From: Symbiodinium natans
Taxonomy: Eukaryota; Sar; Dinophyceae; Suessiales; Symbiodiniaceae
Assembly (NCBI GenBank): GCA_905221605.1
Contig: CAJNDS010002286.1
Span: forward strand, 108,501-172,500
Direction: 5' to 3'
Length of the DNA stretch: 64,000 nt
Shown here: positions 22,122 to 32,561 of the stretch, piece after piece
How the letters are laid out: every line of letters starts with the position of its first letter
Position numbering within the stretch: the first letter of the stretch is position 1
Made by a program: the position numbers and the translations under genes
Notes under the pieces: model-generated
The model's input: the letters and a program-made list of their open reading frames with translations, nothing else
Database searches by the model: none
Told to the model about the DNA's origin: nothing

Positions 22122-22320
22122 TTGGCTCACTTAGGAATTGCCTGCATTTTGTTGGTAGAAACTCAAGGGAGTATCAACAGCATCAGTAATCATCAAGGTT
22201 CTCAGAAGAGGCCCTGTAGGACCAAATGCAGAAAACAATTGGCAGCTTCGAAGCCTCCCCGAAAGATCAAAGCTGCAACCTTTTGGCACCCACATGGTGC
22301 GCCGAACCCGAACATCCCAT
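22122..22320 (+). CDS. Possible exon in a unique island
   Basis: A frame of about 66 codons opens at ATG 22122 and contains ISNHQGSQKRPCRTKCRKQL. It ends in degenerate CCCCAAA repeats. The composition is plausible for protein, but no boundary is decisive. Confidence 0.25.
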
Positions 22321-22725
22321 ACCCCCAAACCCCAAGACCACAAAACCCTAACCTCCCAAACCCTAAGCCCCAAACTTTACTCCTAAACCCTGAACCTCGA
22401 ATCGAACATGTTGAAGCTTGAGCCCCAATCCCTGAACCGCTGAGCTCCAATCCCTCACTCCCTCACTCCCTCACTCCCTCACTCCCTAACACCCTGAACT
22501 CTAAACCCTACACCCCTAAACCCCAAACCCCTACACCCCTAAACCCCTAAACCCCTAACCCCTAAACCCCTAAACCCCTAAACCCCTAAACCCCTAAACC
22601 CCTAAACCCCTAAACCCCTAACCCCTAAACCCCTAAACCCCTAAACCACCTAAACCACCTAAACCACCTAAACCCTAAACCCTAAACCCTAAACCCGAAA
22701 CCCTAAACCCTAAACCCTACCGCAG

Positions 22726-22816
22726 GCTCGCCACCCGGCGCGCCCTCCTCGCCCTGGGCGCGGGCGCCGCGGCAGCTGCGGCAGCGGCCGCTGCGGGGAG
22801 CCAGGCCTTCTTCTGA
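22726..22816 (+). CDS. Putative terminal exon, Arg-Arg then alanine-rich hydrophobic tail
   Basis: After CTACCGCAG the frame reads LATRRALLALGAG, a run of ten Ala, then GSQAFF and a TGA stop. A twin-Arg followed by a hydrophobic Ala-rich stretch is typical of signal or thylakoid-transfer sequences, but those are N-terminal to a mature protein, and here the stop follows at once. The Ala codons are mixed, so this is not a simple trinucleotide repeat. It could be a hydrophobic C-terminal anchor. Confidence 0.45.
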
Positions 22817-23391
22817 GTCCGATAGGAGTTGGGGTTTAGGGTTTAGGGTTTAGGGTTTAGGGTTTAGGGTTAAGGGTTTAGGGTTTAGGGTTTAGGGCTT
22901 AGGATTGGGGCTCAGGTTTTAGGGTTTAGGGTTTGAAGTCTTGGGGCTTTAGGGCTTAGGGTTTTGGGGTTTTCGGGTTCAGGGTTGAAGGTTTTGGGCT
23001 TACGGTCCTGGGTTTCTTGTACCCTAAACCCTAAACCCTGTTGCAACACGGGCCCGTGCGTTGATTTCGGGGAGCCCCACCTCCCCCGCCCCCCGTCCAC
23101 CCCTCCCAACAAGAAAAGAGGATCGCAAACCCTGAGCCCCAAAACCCGAAACCTTAGCCCCTCCAAACCCTGAACCCTGAACCCTGAACCCTGAACCCTA
23201 AACCCTAAACCCTAAACCCTAAACCCTAAACCCTAAACCCTAAACCCTAAACCCTAAACCCTAAACCCTAAACCCTCAGCCTAAACCCTAAACCCGAAAC
23301 CCGAAACCCTAAACCCTAAACCCGAAACCCTAAACCCTAAACCCTAAACCCGAAACCCTAAACCCTAAACCCTAAACCCTGAACCCTGCAG

Positions 23392-23478
23392 AGGCAGCTG
23401 TAGGCATCCTGGCCTGGCCTTACCTTGCCGCGTCCGCGGTGGCCACGGGCCCAGCTGGGGTGTGGTGGGGGGTTGAAG
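23392..23478 (+). CDS. Putative exon with a hydrophobic, possibly membrane, segment
   Basis: After CCCTGCAG the frame reads AVGILAWPYLAASAVATGPA then GVWWGVE, with a donor-like G/GTTGATTC. A hydrophobic stretch of about 20 residues could span a membrane. The intron that follows contains a direct repeat of TTGATTCGCGGTTGTTTGGG at 23482 and 23552. Confidence 0.45.
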
Positions 23479-23832
23479 GTTGATTCGCGGTTGTTTGGGG
23501 TTTAGGGTTTAGGGTTTAGAGTGGTTCAGCCAATTTTTGTTTAAACCTCATTTGATTCGCGGTTGTTTGGGGTTTAGGGTTTAGGGTTTAGGGTTTAGGG
23601 TTTAGGATTTAGGGTTTAGGGTTTAGGGTTTAGGGTTCAGGGTTCAGGGTTCAGGGTTCAGAATGTAGGTTTTAGGATTTATGATTTAGGATTTAGGGTT
23701 CAGGATTTAGGGCTTAGGATGTAGGGTTCAGGATTTAGCATTTAGGGTTTAGGGATTGGGGTTTGGTTTGGGGTTTAGGTGTGAAGGTTTAGGAAGTAAG
23801 AGCCTCCCGCGTTGGGATTTTGGGGGTGGTAG

Positions 23833-23923
23833 TTGCCTCAAGCACTCATCCTGCCAAGGAGATTGCTATCGCCTGCAGCTCGATCATTTCGTACAACCGA
23901 GTTCTGATGAGGCGCTTTTTGAT
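23833..23923 (+). CDS. Putative exon, product unknown
   Basis: The frame reads CLKHSSCQGDCYRLQLDHFV and then PSSDEALFD just before GTTTGGGGTTTAGGG. A shorter exon could start at 23879 after CCTGCAG, giving 15 codons in phase 0. Another frame is open for 24 codons. Confidence 0.4.
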
Positions 23924-23993
23924 GTTTGGGGTTTAGGGTTTTTGCGAGTGCTTTTTGGGTTCATGAGGAGACTGTGAAGAGCTGACAACATCT

Positions 23994-24230
23994 GTGTATG
24001 GCAGCTGCAGGAAGCAATGCGATTCGTTGCTTACGATCAAGTCCCATGCCGCAAAGCACACTGAAGTAAATTTTCAGCTGCCAAGCACCAGCAGCGTCCC
24101 CCAGTGGACCCAAGCACCGCAAACACTCAGTTGCGGAATGCAGGTGCAATGTGTGCAGCATTGTAGTTCCGCAAGCGACCTACGCCCAACATACTTTGGA
24201 CATTCGAGTTTTAGGGTCTGCACTCGTTGA
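23994..24230 (+). CDS. Possible exon in a unique island, 78-codon open frame
   Basis: Starts MYGSCRKQCDSLLTIKSHAA. The island is unique, with normal base composition and no repeats. Splice-like boundaries are not clear and the opposite strand is also open for 66 codons. Confidence 0.25.
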   Translation: MYGSCRKQCDSLLTIKSHAAKHTEVNFQLPSTSSVPQWTQAPQTLSCGMQVQCVQHCSSASDLRPTYFGHSSFRVCTR

Positions 24231-24461
24231 GGGTTGTTGACGGTTTAAGCGTATTGCACTGGAGCTTCAGAAAAGCTCCGTTGCCTGAAACGCCTTCGAT
24301 TGCCAACAACCCTTAAGAACCCAAACCCCTAAACCCTAGCCCTAAACCCTAATCCTAAACCCTAAACCCTAAATCCTAAACCCTAAACCCCCAAACCCTA
24401 AACAAAGCGTAGAGTTTAAGGTTCAGCGGGTGTGGGCCCTAGGGTTGCCACCCAAAATGGG

Positions 24462-24882
24462 TACTTGGAGGTTCATGGTACTTCTTAGCCAGGTGTTACT
24501 GTACTGATTACTGTACTTACAACCATATTTGGGCACTTAAGGGGCATATAAGTGGGTTATAAGTACAGTTACCCCTAAACCCTAAACCCTAAACCCTAAA
24601 CCCTAAACCCTAAACCCTAAACCCTAAACCCTAAACCCTAAACCCTAAACCCTAAACCCTAAACCCTAAACCCTAAACCCTAAACCCTAAAAACTAAACC
24701 CTAAACCCTAAACCCTAAACCCTAAACCCTAAACCCTAAACCCTAAACCCTAAACCCTAAACCCTAAACCCTAAACCCTAAACCCTAAACCCTAAACCCT
24801 AAACCTCAAACCCTAAACCTTAAACCTTAAACCCTAAACCCTAAACCGTAAACCCTCAATAAGTACCAGGAACCTCCAAGTA
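24462..24882. mobile_element. MITE-like element A, copy 1
   Basis: TACTTGGAGGTTCATGGTAC on the left is matched in complement at 24861-24882 by the TACTTGGAGGTTCCTGGTAC form. The interior holds a second palindrome at about 24508-24566 with CTGTACTTACAACC arms, and about 280 bases of telomere repeat. A related element lies at 42929-43503. Confidence 0.55.
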
Positions 24883-24896
24883 GGCTCTTTTGCCAG

Positions 24897-24945
24897 GCTG
24901 GACGTGATCCCGCCCAAGGGCCTCAAGGCTGCTGGTCTTTCAAGG
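24897..24945 (+). CDS. Putative short exon, product unknown
   Basis: Between TTTTGCCAG and AGG/GTTTGGGGTTTAGGG the frame reads LDVIPPKGLKAAGLSR. Element A ends about 15 bases upstream, so the element seems to sit in the preceding intron. Confidence 0.45.
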
Positions 24946-25159
24946 GTTTGGGGTTTAGGGTTTGGGTTTCCATGGGTCAAATAGGTGTACCCCTTATACA
25001 TACCCTTTATTGTTGGGACAGGCAACCCTCAACCCTAAGCAATAAACCCTAAACCCTGAACCGTAAGCCCTAAACACTCCAGCCAAAGCCTCTCCAGGCC
25101 AAAACCCTTTGGCTTGGGTCGAAGGGCTGGACAGTGTTTTGGGTTTAGGGTTAGGGTTT

Positions 25160-25450
25160 AGGGTTTTGGCTGGAGGCGGGTTTGGCAGGAGTCAAGTTTT
25201 GCCTGGACGGGGGTTTTGGCAGGAAGGTGTAGGAGGGAGGCTCTGGCTGGAGGGGGGTTTGGCTGGGGGGGGGGGGGTGGTGGGCGGCTTGGCTGGACAG
25301 AGGTTTGGCTAGAAACGGGTTGGGTTGAGGTTCGGTTCAGGGCGGTTCGTGTTTGTCACGGTTTCGGCAGTTCGCGGTTCACGCGGTTCCTTTGCGTGTG
25401 CGGTTCCTGGCGGTTCGGTTCCGGTTTGCTGTTCTGTTCGCGGCTTTCGT
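25160..25450. repeat. GGTTTGGCTGGAGG and GCGGTTC minisatellites
   Basis: About 25165-25325 repeats GGTTTTGGCAGGA/GGTTTGGCTGGAG words. About 25330-25445 repeats GCGGTTC. Gly-rich open frames follow the repeat. Confidence 0.7.
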
Positions 25451-25566
25451 GTAAACCCTAACCCCGAACCCCTAACCCCTAAACCCCAAACCCCTAAACC
25501 CTAAACCCTTAACCCTAAACCCTAAACCCTGAGCCATTCAACTCTGAAAGCCTAAACCCTTTTGAG

Positions 25567-25624
25567 GCAGCGCTGCGGTGGCGATCACTGTGGCGAGAGC
25601 TGCTTGGTGGGAAGCCATGACTAG
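25567..25624 (+). CDS. Putative exon, product unknown
   Basis: The frame reads SAAVAITVARAAWWEAMT up to AG/GTAGGCCC. GAGGCAG lies at the left side, so the exact start is 25567 or 25571. It joins 25722-25776 in phase to continue RGFSGPSQMM. Confidence 0.45.
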
Positions 25625-25721
25625 GTAGGCCCTTAGGGTTTAGGGTTTAGGGTTTAGGGCTTCGGGCTTAGGGCTTAGGGCTTGTCGTGTTTAAGAGGAT
25701 CATATTCAGAATATCTTTCAG

Positions 25722-25776
25722 AGGCTTTTCTGGGCCATCCCAGATGATGCCGGTTGTGTTAATGATGGAGACCTCC
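25722..25776 (+). CDS. Putative exon with good splice-like sites
   Basis: CAGAATATCTTTCAG precedes it and C/GTATACCC follows. Joined in phase to 25624 it reads GFSGPSQMMPVVLMMETS. Read alone it gives RLFWAIPDDAGCVNDGDL. Both are open, so the chain with its neighbour decides. Confidence 0.5.
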
Positions 25777-26377
25777 GTATACCCGAAAACCCTAAACCCC
25801 AAACCGGATTTGTGGTTTGGGTTTAGGGCTTAGGGTTTGGGGTTTAGGGTTTGGGGTTTAGGGGTTTTAGGGGTTCAGGGGTTGTAGGGCTTCCAGCCGC
25901 AAACGCTTAAGCCCTGAAGCCCTGAAGCCCTTCGGACCTAAATCTGTCAACAAAACCCTGAACCCTAACCCCTAAACCCTCAGCTTAAACCCTAAACCCT
26001 AAACCTTAAACTAAACCCCAGGGCCCGAAACTGACCTAAGCCCCCGGGCCTCGAGCAGGACTAGAAGCCCGATGATCTGTTTAGGCTTTGGGGTTTCGGG
26101 TTTAGGGTTTGGGGTTTAGGGTTCAGGGTTTTCGGGTTTAGGGTTTAGGGTTTGGGGTTTAGGGTTTTCGGGTTTAGGCTTTGGGGTTTCGGGCTTAGGG
26201 TTTAGGGAACAGGGTTTAGCGTGTATGTCTTTGGTGGAACTTAGGAAATGGATTGCTTGGCTGCAGATGCCTTTGCAGGCCACCATTTGGTCTTTTGGAG
26301 TTTTTGCGGGTGTCGTCGTTGGGGGCGTTCTGGTGTGGTGTGGCAGTTCGTCACTGCTAGGGGCTTCTTACTCGCAG

Positions 26378-26482
26378 AGGTGCGCTGTTTGGTTTATTGC
26401 ACGGAGAAAGGGAGCGAGAGTACAATTCACTACGCCGCATCTGATCTTTGGAGGCCGGAGAAGGCTGAGGCTTTGGGCTCAG
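26378..26482 (+). CDS. Putative exon, 105 bases, frame ambiguous
   Basis: Lies between TACTCGCAG and CAG/GTTTGTTTGG. In phase 0 it gives 35 codons starting RCAVWFIARRKGARVQFTTP. In another frame it gives VRCLVYCTEKGSESTIHYAA followed by SDLWRPEKAEALGS, which looks more protein-like. An A/G-rich frame and a poly-G tract follow at 26499-26514. Confidence 0.45.
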
Positions 26483-26691
26483 GTTTGTTTGGAGATCGGG
26501 GGGGGGGGGGGGGGAGCGCAACGTTGGGGTGCGTTCAGTACGTGTCCTTCTTGTCTTTTGCTTGCTCCTCGGCTCCACTTGTCCATATCACACCTACCCC
26601 CGTGCCACACACACAAGCAGGCAGGGGTTTGGGCTGGTTTAGGGTTTAGGGTTTAGGGTTTAGGGTTTAGGGTTTAGGGTTTAGGGTTTAG

Positions 26692-26803
26692 GGTCTACTT
26701 GAAAGCCTTGGACCCCGAGTCGAGATGTCAATGCCTCGCGGCGCAGTCACTGCGTATGATGCGGTTGTGTGATTCAGACTTCAGAACACTGCCCTTGCTC
26801 TGA
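26692..26803 (+). CDS. Putative terminal exon with stop
   Basis: Directly after a TTTAGGG tract the frame opens VYLKALDPESRCQCLAAQSL, continues with RMMRLCDSDF and ends TGA at 26801. There are 36 codons with varied composition and no repeat character. The left boundary lacks a clear AG. Confidence 0.45.
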
Positions 26804-26984
26804 TTGATGTTGGGGCGGAAGATAGATCAAACCCGAAACCCTAAACGGCCCTAAACCCTCAACCCTCAACCCTCAACCCTCAACCCTAAACCCTAAACCC
26901 TCAACCCTAAACCCTAAACCCTAAACCCTAAGCCCTTAACCCAAAACCCGAAATCCTAAACCCCCTTTCTCCCCTATCTGCCAG

Positions 26985-27023
26985 CTCTTCGCGCCGACGC
27001 TGGCAGCGGTGGTGATGCTCCAG
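26985..27023 (+). CDS. Putative short exon with textbook boundaries
   Basis: CCCCCTTTCTCCCCTATCTG then CCAG precedes it, and CAG/GTGGAG follows. Thirteen codons, LFAPTLAAVVMLQ, phase 0 at both ends. It is hydrophobic and joins the 27150 exon in frame. Confidence 0.5.
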
Positions 27024-27149
27024 GTGGAGTTTTTGGGAATGGGGCTTTGGGTTTAGGGTCTAGGGTTTAGGGTTTAGGGTTTAGGGTGCCGAATTCAGTG
27101 GTTGAGTCGTTCCCCTCTTCCGTGACATTTCCTCGGGGCGGGGCCGCAG

Positions 27150-27168
27150 TTCTGGGCCGACATGGAAG
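27150..27168 (+). CDS. Putative micro-exon of 19 bases
   Basis: Between GGGGCCGCAG and G/GTTCGGG, encoding FWADME plus one base. It continues the frame of 26985-27023 and its last base joins the next island as a Glu codon. A longer open frame across the whole island (27091-27188) is an alternative. Confidence 0.35.
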
Positions 27169-27223
27169 GTTCGGGTTTTTGGTGTAGGGTAAGCATGCCC
27201 CCCACCCTAAACCCTAAACCCTA

Positions 27224-27254
<31 letters not shown>

Positions 27255-27366
27255 ACCCTAAACCCTGAACCCTGAACCCTCAACCCCAAACCCTAAACCC
27301 CAAAGCCTAAACCCTACACCCTAAACCCCAAACCCTAAACCCCATACCCTAAACCCCAAATTCGAG

Positions 27367-27484
27367 AGTCTTTGGCACGGCCAAACGGAGGCCATGAGCT
27401 CTCTCGCGAGCGACGTGCCCATGGTGCAGGCACCGGCTACTCTGCCCCAACGCGCGAAGAGTAGCAACGGGAGTGGTGGCAAAG
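27367..27484 (+). CDS. Putative exon, terminal in one frame
   Basis: Joined in phase after 27168, the frame reads SLARPNGGHELSRERRAHGA and stops with TAG at 27472. A second frame reads SLWHGQTEAMSSLASDVPMV and stays open to a donor-like G/GTACCG at 27485. Both are protein-like. Confidence 0.4.
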
Positions 27485-27844
27485 GTACCGTGATTTTTGT
27501 GAGGGTTCAGGGTTTAGGGTGTAGGATTTAGGATGAGTATTGTTAGCCTGGTACATAGAAGCAGAATGTCCTCAACTACGTAAAGAAATAGGGGTATTTC
27601 CCAAAATAGGGTACCCCTTGTAGCCCCCAAATAGAATAGACTCCCTTCAACTATTTTCTGTTGGTGAAGATGATCGGAACAATGGTTTAGGGTTTAGGGC
27701 TTAGGGCTTAGCCCACTTGAGCAGCCTAACCCTAGACCCCATATAAATCCTCGATCTTTCGATCTTTGCCCCTACATGTCCTAAGACCCCTAGCCCCTGA
27801 AGCCCTGACACGCAAAAACGCCCAAACCTCAAACAATCTTAGCA

Positions 27845-27866
27845 CCCCCACCCCCGCCTCCCCCCC

Positions 27867-27900
<34 letters not shown>
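27845..27900. repeat. Long poly-C tract
   Basis: About 30 nearly uninterrupted C, preceded by CCCCCACCCCCGCC and followed by CTCCAAAG and an A-rich run. Such tracts recur in the window next to A or T runs. Confidence 0.9.
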
Positions 27901-28238
27901 AAAGAAAAAAAGAAGCTTCCAAAAATACCGAAAAAAGAAACCTAAGACCCGTCCGAGCCCCCCCTAAAAGCCCTAAACCCTAAACCCTAAACCCTAAACC
28001 CTAAACCCTAAACCCTGAACCCTGAACCCTAAACCCTAAACACTAAACCCTGAACCCTAAACCCTAAACCCTGAACCCTAAACCCTAAACCCTACACCCT
28101 CAACCCTAAACCTTAAACCCTAAACCCTAAACCCTAAACCCTAAACCCTAAACACTAAACCCTAAACCTCAAACCCTAAACCCTAAACCCTAAACCCTAA
28201 ACCCTAAACCCGAAACCCTAAACCCTAAACCCCTCTTA

Positions 28239-28344
28239 ATGAAGGAGTTCGCCGGAGTGGCCTTGTTGGGGACCCTCGCGATCCTGGTCTTGGGGCCGCT
28301 CCTCTTCGTCCCAGCTCCCTGGCGCCCGACAGTGACAGCGCCTT
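28239..28344 (+). CDS. Putative first exon with signal-anchor-like peptide
   Basis: ATG at 28239 opens MKEFAGVALLGTLAILVLGP then LLFVPAPWRPTVTAPF. The positive start and the 17-18 residue hydrophobic core followed by polar residues look like a signal peptide or anchor. It runs into TTTAGGG without a GT; ACAG/GCGCC or a GC donor is possible. Confidence 0.45.
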
Positions 28345-29321
28345 TTAGGGTTTAGGGTTAGGGTTTAGGGTTTAGGGTTTAGGGTTTAGGGTTTAGGGTT
28401 TAGGGTTCAGGGTTCAGGGTGCCTGAATTCGGGCTTAGAACTCTTTGAGGGCTCATTCTAGGGTGATCGTTGAGGGTTGTTTGTGGCAGGGTTCGGGGTT
28501 ATTAAGGTGCACGTTAAGGGGGGCTGCTTGTTTAATTAGAGTTATTTGAGGCTATTTAGGGTTTTGGGCCACCCTAAACCCTAAACCCTAAACCCTAAAC
28601 CCTAAACCCTAAACCCTAAACCCTAAACCCTAAACCCTAAACCCTAAACCCTAAACCCTAAACCCTAAACCCTAACCCTAAACCCTAAACCCTAAACCCT
28701 AAACCCTAAACCCTAAACCTAACCCTAAACCCTAAACCCTAAACCCTAAACCCTAAACCCTAAACCTAAACCCTAAACCCTAAACCCTAAACCCTAAACC
28801 CTAAACCCTAAACCCTAAACCCTAAACCCTAAACCTGAACCCTAAAACCCTGACCCTGAACCTGCCCTGAACCCTGAACCTGAACCCTAAAAACCTAAAC
28901 CCTAAACCCTAAACCACTAAACCCTAAACCCTAAACCCTAAACCCTAAACCCCCTAAACCCTAAACCCTAAACCCTAAACCCTAAACCCTAAAACCCTAA
29001 CCCAAACCCCAAACCCCAAACCCCAAACCCCAAAAACCCAAACCCCAACCCCAACCCCAAAAAACCCAAACCCCCTAAACCCTAAAACCCTAAGCCTAAA
29101 CCCTAAACCCTAAACCCTAAACCCTAAACCCTAAACCCTAAAACCTAAACCCTAAACCTAACCTAAACCCTAACCCCCAAACCCCAAACCCCAAACCCCA
29201 AACCCCAACCCCAAACCCCAAACCCCAAACCCCACACCCCAAACCCCAAACCCCAAACCCCAAACCCTAAACCCTAAACCCTAAACCCCAAACCCCAAAC
29301 CCCAAACCTCACCAGCCTTAG

Positions 29322-29408
29322 GCCGTCCTCGTCGGGGACGCCCTGGCAGAGCGTCGCCTCTTTCTTGCGTCCGGGCTGGCGCAGCTACTGCCGAAGGAAG
29401 TGTCTGGG
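29322..29408 (+). CDS. Putative exon, product unknown
   Basis: Twenty-nine codons between CCTTAG and GGG/GTGGGGGG, phase 0 at both ends. Begins AVLVGDALAERRLFLASGLA. It joins 29919-30006 in frame. Confidence 0.5.
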
Positions 29409-29918
29409 GTGGGGGGTTTAGGGTTTAGGGTTTGGGGTTTAGGGTTTGGAGTTTTGGGGTTTTGGGGTTTTGGGGTTTTGGGTTTAGGGTTTAGGGTTTA
29501 TGGTTTAGGGTTTGGGGTTGAGGGTTTCGAGTTTAGGGTTTGGGATTTGGGGTTGTAGGATCTGGGCTTACTGTTTATAATTTCCGGTAACGCTTCCTTG
29601 CATCCGAAGCCGTTCTACATGCTACAGTCCTGAACCCTAGAATCTAAACCCCCAAACCCTATGGTTTTAGGGCGACGGTCCTAAACCATATAAAGGCCTA
29701 AACCCCAAAACCCTTCAGACAAACCCCTGAAGCCCCAAGCTCCCTGGCATCCTAAAGACCCTCCCCTAAACCCTAAACCCCACACCTTAAACCCTAAACC
29801 CGAGACCATAAACCCTAAACCCTAAACCCTAAACCCTAAACCCTAAACCCCACACCTTAAACCCTAAACCCTAAACCCGAGACCCTAAACCACAACCCTA
29901 AAGACCCTCCTGGTCCAG

Positions 29919-30006
29919 GAGATAGCGTCCACGCCCGAAACGGCCGCCCGGCGCCGCGCGCGGCGGCGCTACGCACTCTTCGTGGCGACACGCTGCCGGG
30001 CGACAT
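29919..30006 (+). CDS. Putative Arg-rich exon with GTTTAGGG donor
   Basis: Between CTGGTCCAG and T/GTTTAGGG the frame starts EIASTPETAARRRARRRYAL and ends FVATRCRAT. Phase 0 start, phase 1 end. The basic cluster could bind nucleic acid, but I see no known motif. Confidence 0.5.
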
Positions 30007-30247
30007 GTTTAGGGTTTGTAGGGCTTAGGGCTTAGGGTTTAGGGCTTCGGTTTTCGCAGCTCAATGGTCAGGTGTGTTGCAGGCCATAGGTGAGTGCAGT
30101 TCTCATCGTTGTTGGGTGGCTCTGTGAATTTCCACCTGCGCTGCACAGTATAGAACGGCCTGCAGCTGGGACTTGCAGCGTGTAGGATTGTCGAGACCAT
30201 GCCGCATCACACGCCCACGCCCCCCGGCCCCGCCCCGCATCTGCAGC

Positions 30248-30258
30248 AAAAAAAACCG

Positions 30259-30292
<34 letters not shown>
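30248..30292. repeat. Poly-C tract
   Basis: About 38 C in a row with one short interruption, next to an A-rich word. Pro-rich and Gly-rich open frames across it are artefacts. Confidence 0.9.
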
Positions 30293-30539
30293 CCGCACCC
30301 ACAGCAAAAAGAAACGCGCCCCCCGCACCCGCAGCAAAACAAGACAGCGCCCCCGCACCCCAGCAGAAAAACGCGCCCTGCACCCGCAACAAGAAGCACA
30401 AGCAACAAAAAACAAACAAACACTCTTGCCTACCTTATAGGCTCCAGTGCTCCAGTAACCCACAACCCGAGCCAAACCCATCCCGACCAAACCCCAAACC
30501 CTTCCACAGCAAACACCCCAAACACCCCAACACCCCAAA

Positions 30540-30680
30540 GACCCTCAAAACCCTCAAAACCCTCAAAACCCTCAAAACCCTCAAAACCCTCAACACCCTC
30601 AAAACCCTCAAAACCCTCAAAACCCTTAAAACCCTCAAAACCCTCAAAACCCTCAAAACCCTCAAAACCCTCAAAACCCT
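30540..30680. repeat. CCCTCAAAA tandem repeat
   Basis: About sixteen 9-base units of CCCTCAAAA with a few changes. It may be a lengthened variant of the telomere heptamer. The Leu-Lys-Thr and Phe-Glu-Gly open frames are repeat products. Confidence 0.9.
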
Positions 30681-30947
30681 TGTGAGTTTTTCCCTGTCTC
30701 TGAAAACGAGTCTGTGTCGGCAATTCGGCCGTTTCGCTTGACTTGAGTGAGACGCCCTGCATCCCACGGGGCCCTTGAGCGCAAGCCCAAGAAGGAGTCT
30801 ACGTAGTCAGCTCGTGACCGCAACCTCAAAGCCCTAAACCCTAAACCCTAAACCCTAAACCCTAAACCCTAAACCCTAAACCCTAAACCCTCAACCCTAA
30901 ACAACCCTAAAACCAAAATCGTTCCAGTGCCTTGCATGAGGCTATAG

Positions 30948-31017
30948 CTCCTGGTTGGCCTGCCCCACTTTGACTCTGGTGGCCACGCACCTCGAGCGAG
31001 AAGAGCTGGTGTCTTCA
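30948..31017 (+). CDS. Putative exon, product unknown
   Basis: After GGCTATAG the frame reads SWLACPTLTLVATHLEREEL then VSS before GTTTGGAACC. Start phase 1, end phase 0. Two other frames are partly open. Confidence 0.4.
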
Positions 31018-31171
31018 GTTTGGAACCCTAAACCCTAAACTGGCCCTAAACCCTAATTCCTAAACCCTAAACCCTCAACCCTAAACCCTAAACCCTCAAC
31101 CCTAAACCCTAAACCCTCAACCCTCAACCCTCAACCCTAAACCCGAAACCCGAAACCCTAAACCTAATGTG

Positions 31172-31244
31172 CTTGGGGACACCCTCCTTGCTCTGAGGAT
31201 CCTCGTCGTGATCGTGGCCGCGAACAGCCAGGCATCCTCGTCCG
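31172..31244 (+). CDS. Putative exon with hydrophobic segment
   Basis: The frame LGDTLLALRILVVIVAANSQ then ASSS reaches G/GTTAGGG. About 13 hydrophobic residues could be part of a membrane segment. No AG precedes it nearby, so the start is uncertain. Confidence 0.4.
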
Positions 31245-31450
31245 GTTAGGGTTTAGGGTTTATTGTTCAGGGCTTAGGGCTTCTGGCTTCGGGCTTCGGG
31301 CTTATAGGGCTTACGGTTGAGGGTTTAGGGTTTATAGGAGGGTTTACGGGTTTATCGGGTATAGGGTTTGTAGGGTTTTATGGGGTCGGGTTTGTCGGGT
31401 TTGCCGGGTTTGTAGGGTTTCTAGGGTGTAGGGTTTATCTCTTAAGTCCA

Positions 31451-31480
31451 GCGCCGCGACTCAGCTCAGACATAGCCAGG
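31451..31480 (+). CDS. Possible short exon
   Basis: Between AAGTCCAG and CAG/GTAATCC. One frame reads AATQLRHSQ. Boundaries are good but the piece is too short to judge coding. Confidence 0.25.
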
Positions 31481-31781
31481 TAATCCGCCAAAACAAGGCC
31501 CGAAGCACTGGCTCCAGCTTTCTGCAACCCCCCAGCAGCCCCCAAACGCCCCCCCCAAGGTCTTGCCAGAAACCCTCAAACCCTAAAACCCTATACCCCA
31601 AAACCTGTACCCCAAACCCTAAGCCCCAAACCCCAAACCGTAAACCCCCAACCCTAAACCCTAAATTTTTAAAACCCTAAACCCAAAATCCAAAACCCTA
31701 AGCCCGAAACCCCAAACCCTAAACCCGAAACCCTAAACTGGTTTAGGGTTTAGGGCTTCGGGCTTAGGGTTTAGGGTTTGA

Positions 31782-31886
31782 GACATCTTCCTTGAACTGA
31801 TCTCCGAAAGCATCGAAGCTCTTGCGAGAAGGTGCTCCTGGAGGCAGAGACGCCCTACCTCTTCAGCCTGGACCTTAGATGTGTGA
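31782..31886 (+). CDS. Putative terminal exon with stop
   Basis: The frame starts DIFLELISESIEALARRCSW, then RQRRPTSSAWTLDV, TGA. Composition is varied and helical at the start. A TTTAGGG tract borders it at the left, with no clear AG. Confidence 0.4.
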   Translation, partial: DIFLELISESIEALARRCSWRQRRPTSSAWTLDV

Positions 31887-32021
31887 CGACTAAGTGTCAG
31901 GGTTCCATGAACCCTGAACCCCTGAACCCCTGAACCCCTGAACCCCTAAACCCTAAGCCCTAAACCCTAAACCCTAAACCCTAAACCCTAAACGCTATTC
32001 TACCCTTGTCTGTGTATCCAG

Positions 32022-32085
32022 GTGCATCCCCTCTTGTTGCGATCTGGCTCAACAACCGCCCCAAACCCTTCACCTCACTCCCCAG
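32022..32085 (+). CDS. Putative exon after a strong acceptor
   Basis: ACCCTTGTCTGTGTATCCAG precedes it. One frame reads ASPLVAIWLNNRPKPFTSLP. The right limit is not clear because the sequence passes into CCAAACCC and CCCGAAGCC words. Confidence 0.35.
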
Positions 32086-32183
32086 CCCGAAGCCCGAAGC
32101 CCTAACCCCTAAACCCTAAACCCTAAACCCTAGACCCTAAACCCGAAACCCCACACCCCAGCCCGAAGCCTCGGAACGTTGAG

Positions 32184-32245
32184 GTAGCGATCACATCTTC
32201 CACGCAGCCGAGGAAGTAACGGTATCTCAGATGGAAAAGATGGTG
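32184..32245 (+). CDS. Putative exon, product unknown
   Basis: After ACGTTGAG the frame reads SDHIFHAAEEVTVSQMEKMV up to GTG/GTAGGGC. It ends in phase 0 and continues directly into 32387-32438. Confidence 0.5.
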
Positions 32246-32386
32246 GTAGGGCTTAGGGTTTAGGGTTTAGGGTTTAGGGTTTAGGGTTTAGGGTTTAGGG
32301 TTAGGGTTCAGGGTTTAGGGTTTAGGGTTTAGGGTTTGGGGTTTGGGGTTTAGGGTTTAGGGTTCAGGGTTTAGGGTTATTTCGAG

Positions 32387-32438
32387 TCAGTCTGGGCCTT
32401 TTGGAGGCTTGTGAGGAGATGTGTCTCTGACTTGGCAG
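32387..32438 (+). CDS. Putative exon continuing 32184-32245
   Basis: Between TTATTTCGAG and GCAG/GTTCAAC. Reads SVWAFWRLVRRCVSDLA plus one base, phase 0 start. The 141-base intron before it is almost entirely TTTAGGG repeat. Confidence 0.5.
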
Positions 32439-32561
32439 GTTCAACTATCACACCCCTAAACCCTGAAGGCCCTAAACCCTAAGCCCAAACCCTAAACCCT
32501 AAGCCCAAACCCTAAACCCTAAACCTCTCTTTCATATAATAATTTCAGCCTTACTGACCTT

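Noticed and set aside
14390-29300. Telomere repeats as a true chromosome end
   Set aside because: Tracts occur in both orientations and are followed by unique DNA on each side for tens of kilobases. They are interstitial.
30068-30762. Overlapping open frames of 100-180 codons on both strands
   Set aside because: Caused by the poly-C tract and the CCCTCAAAA repeat; they exist in nearly all frames.
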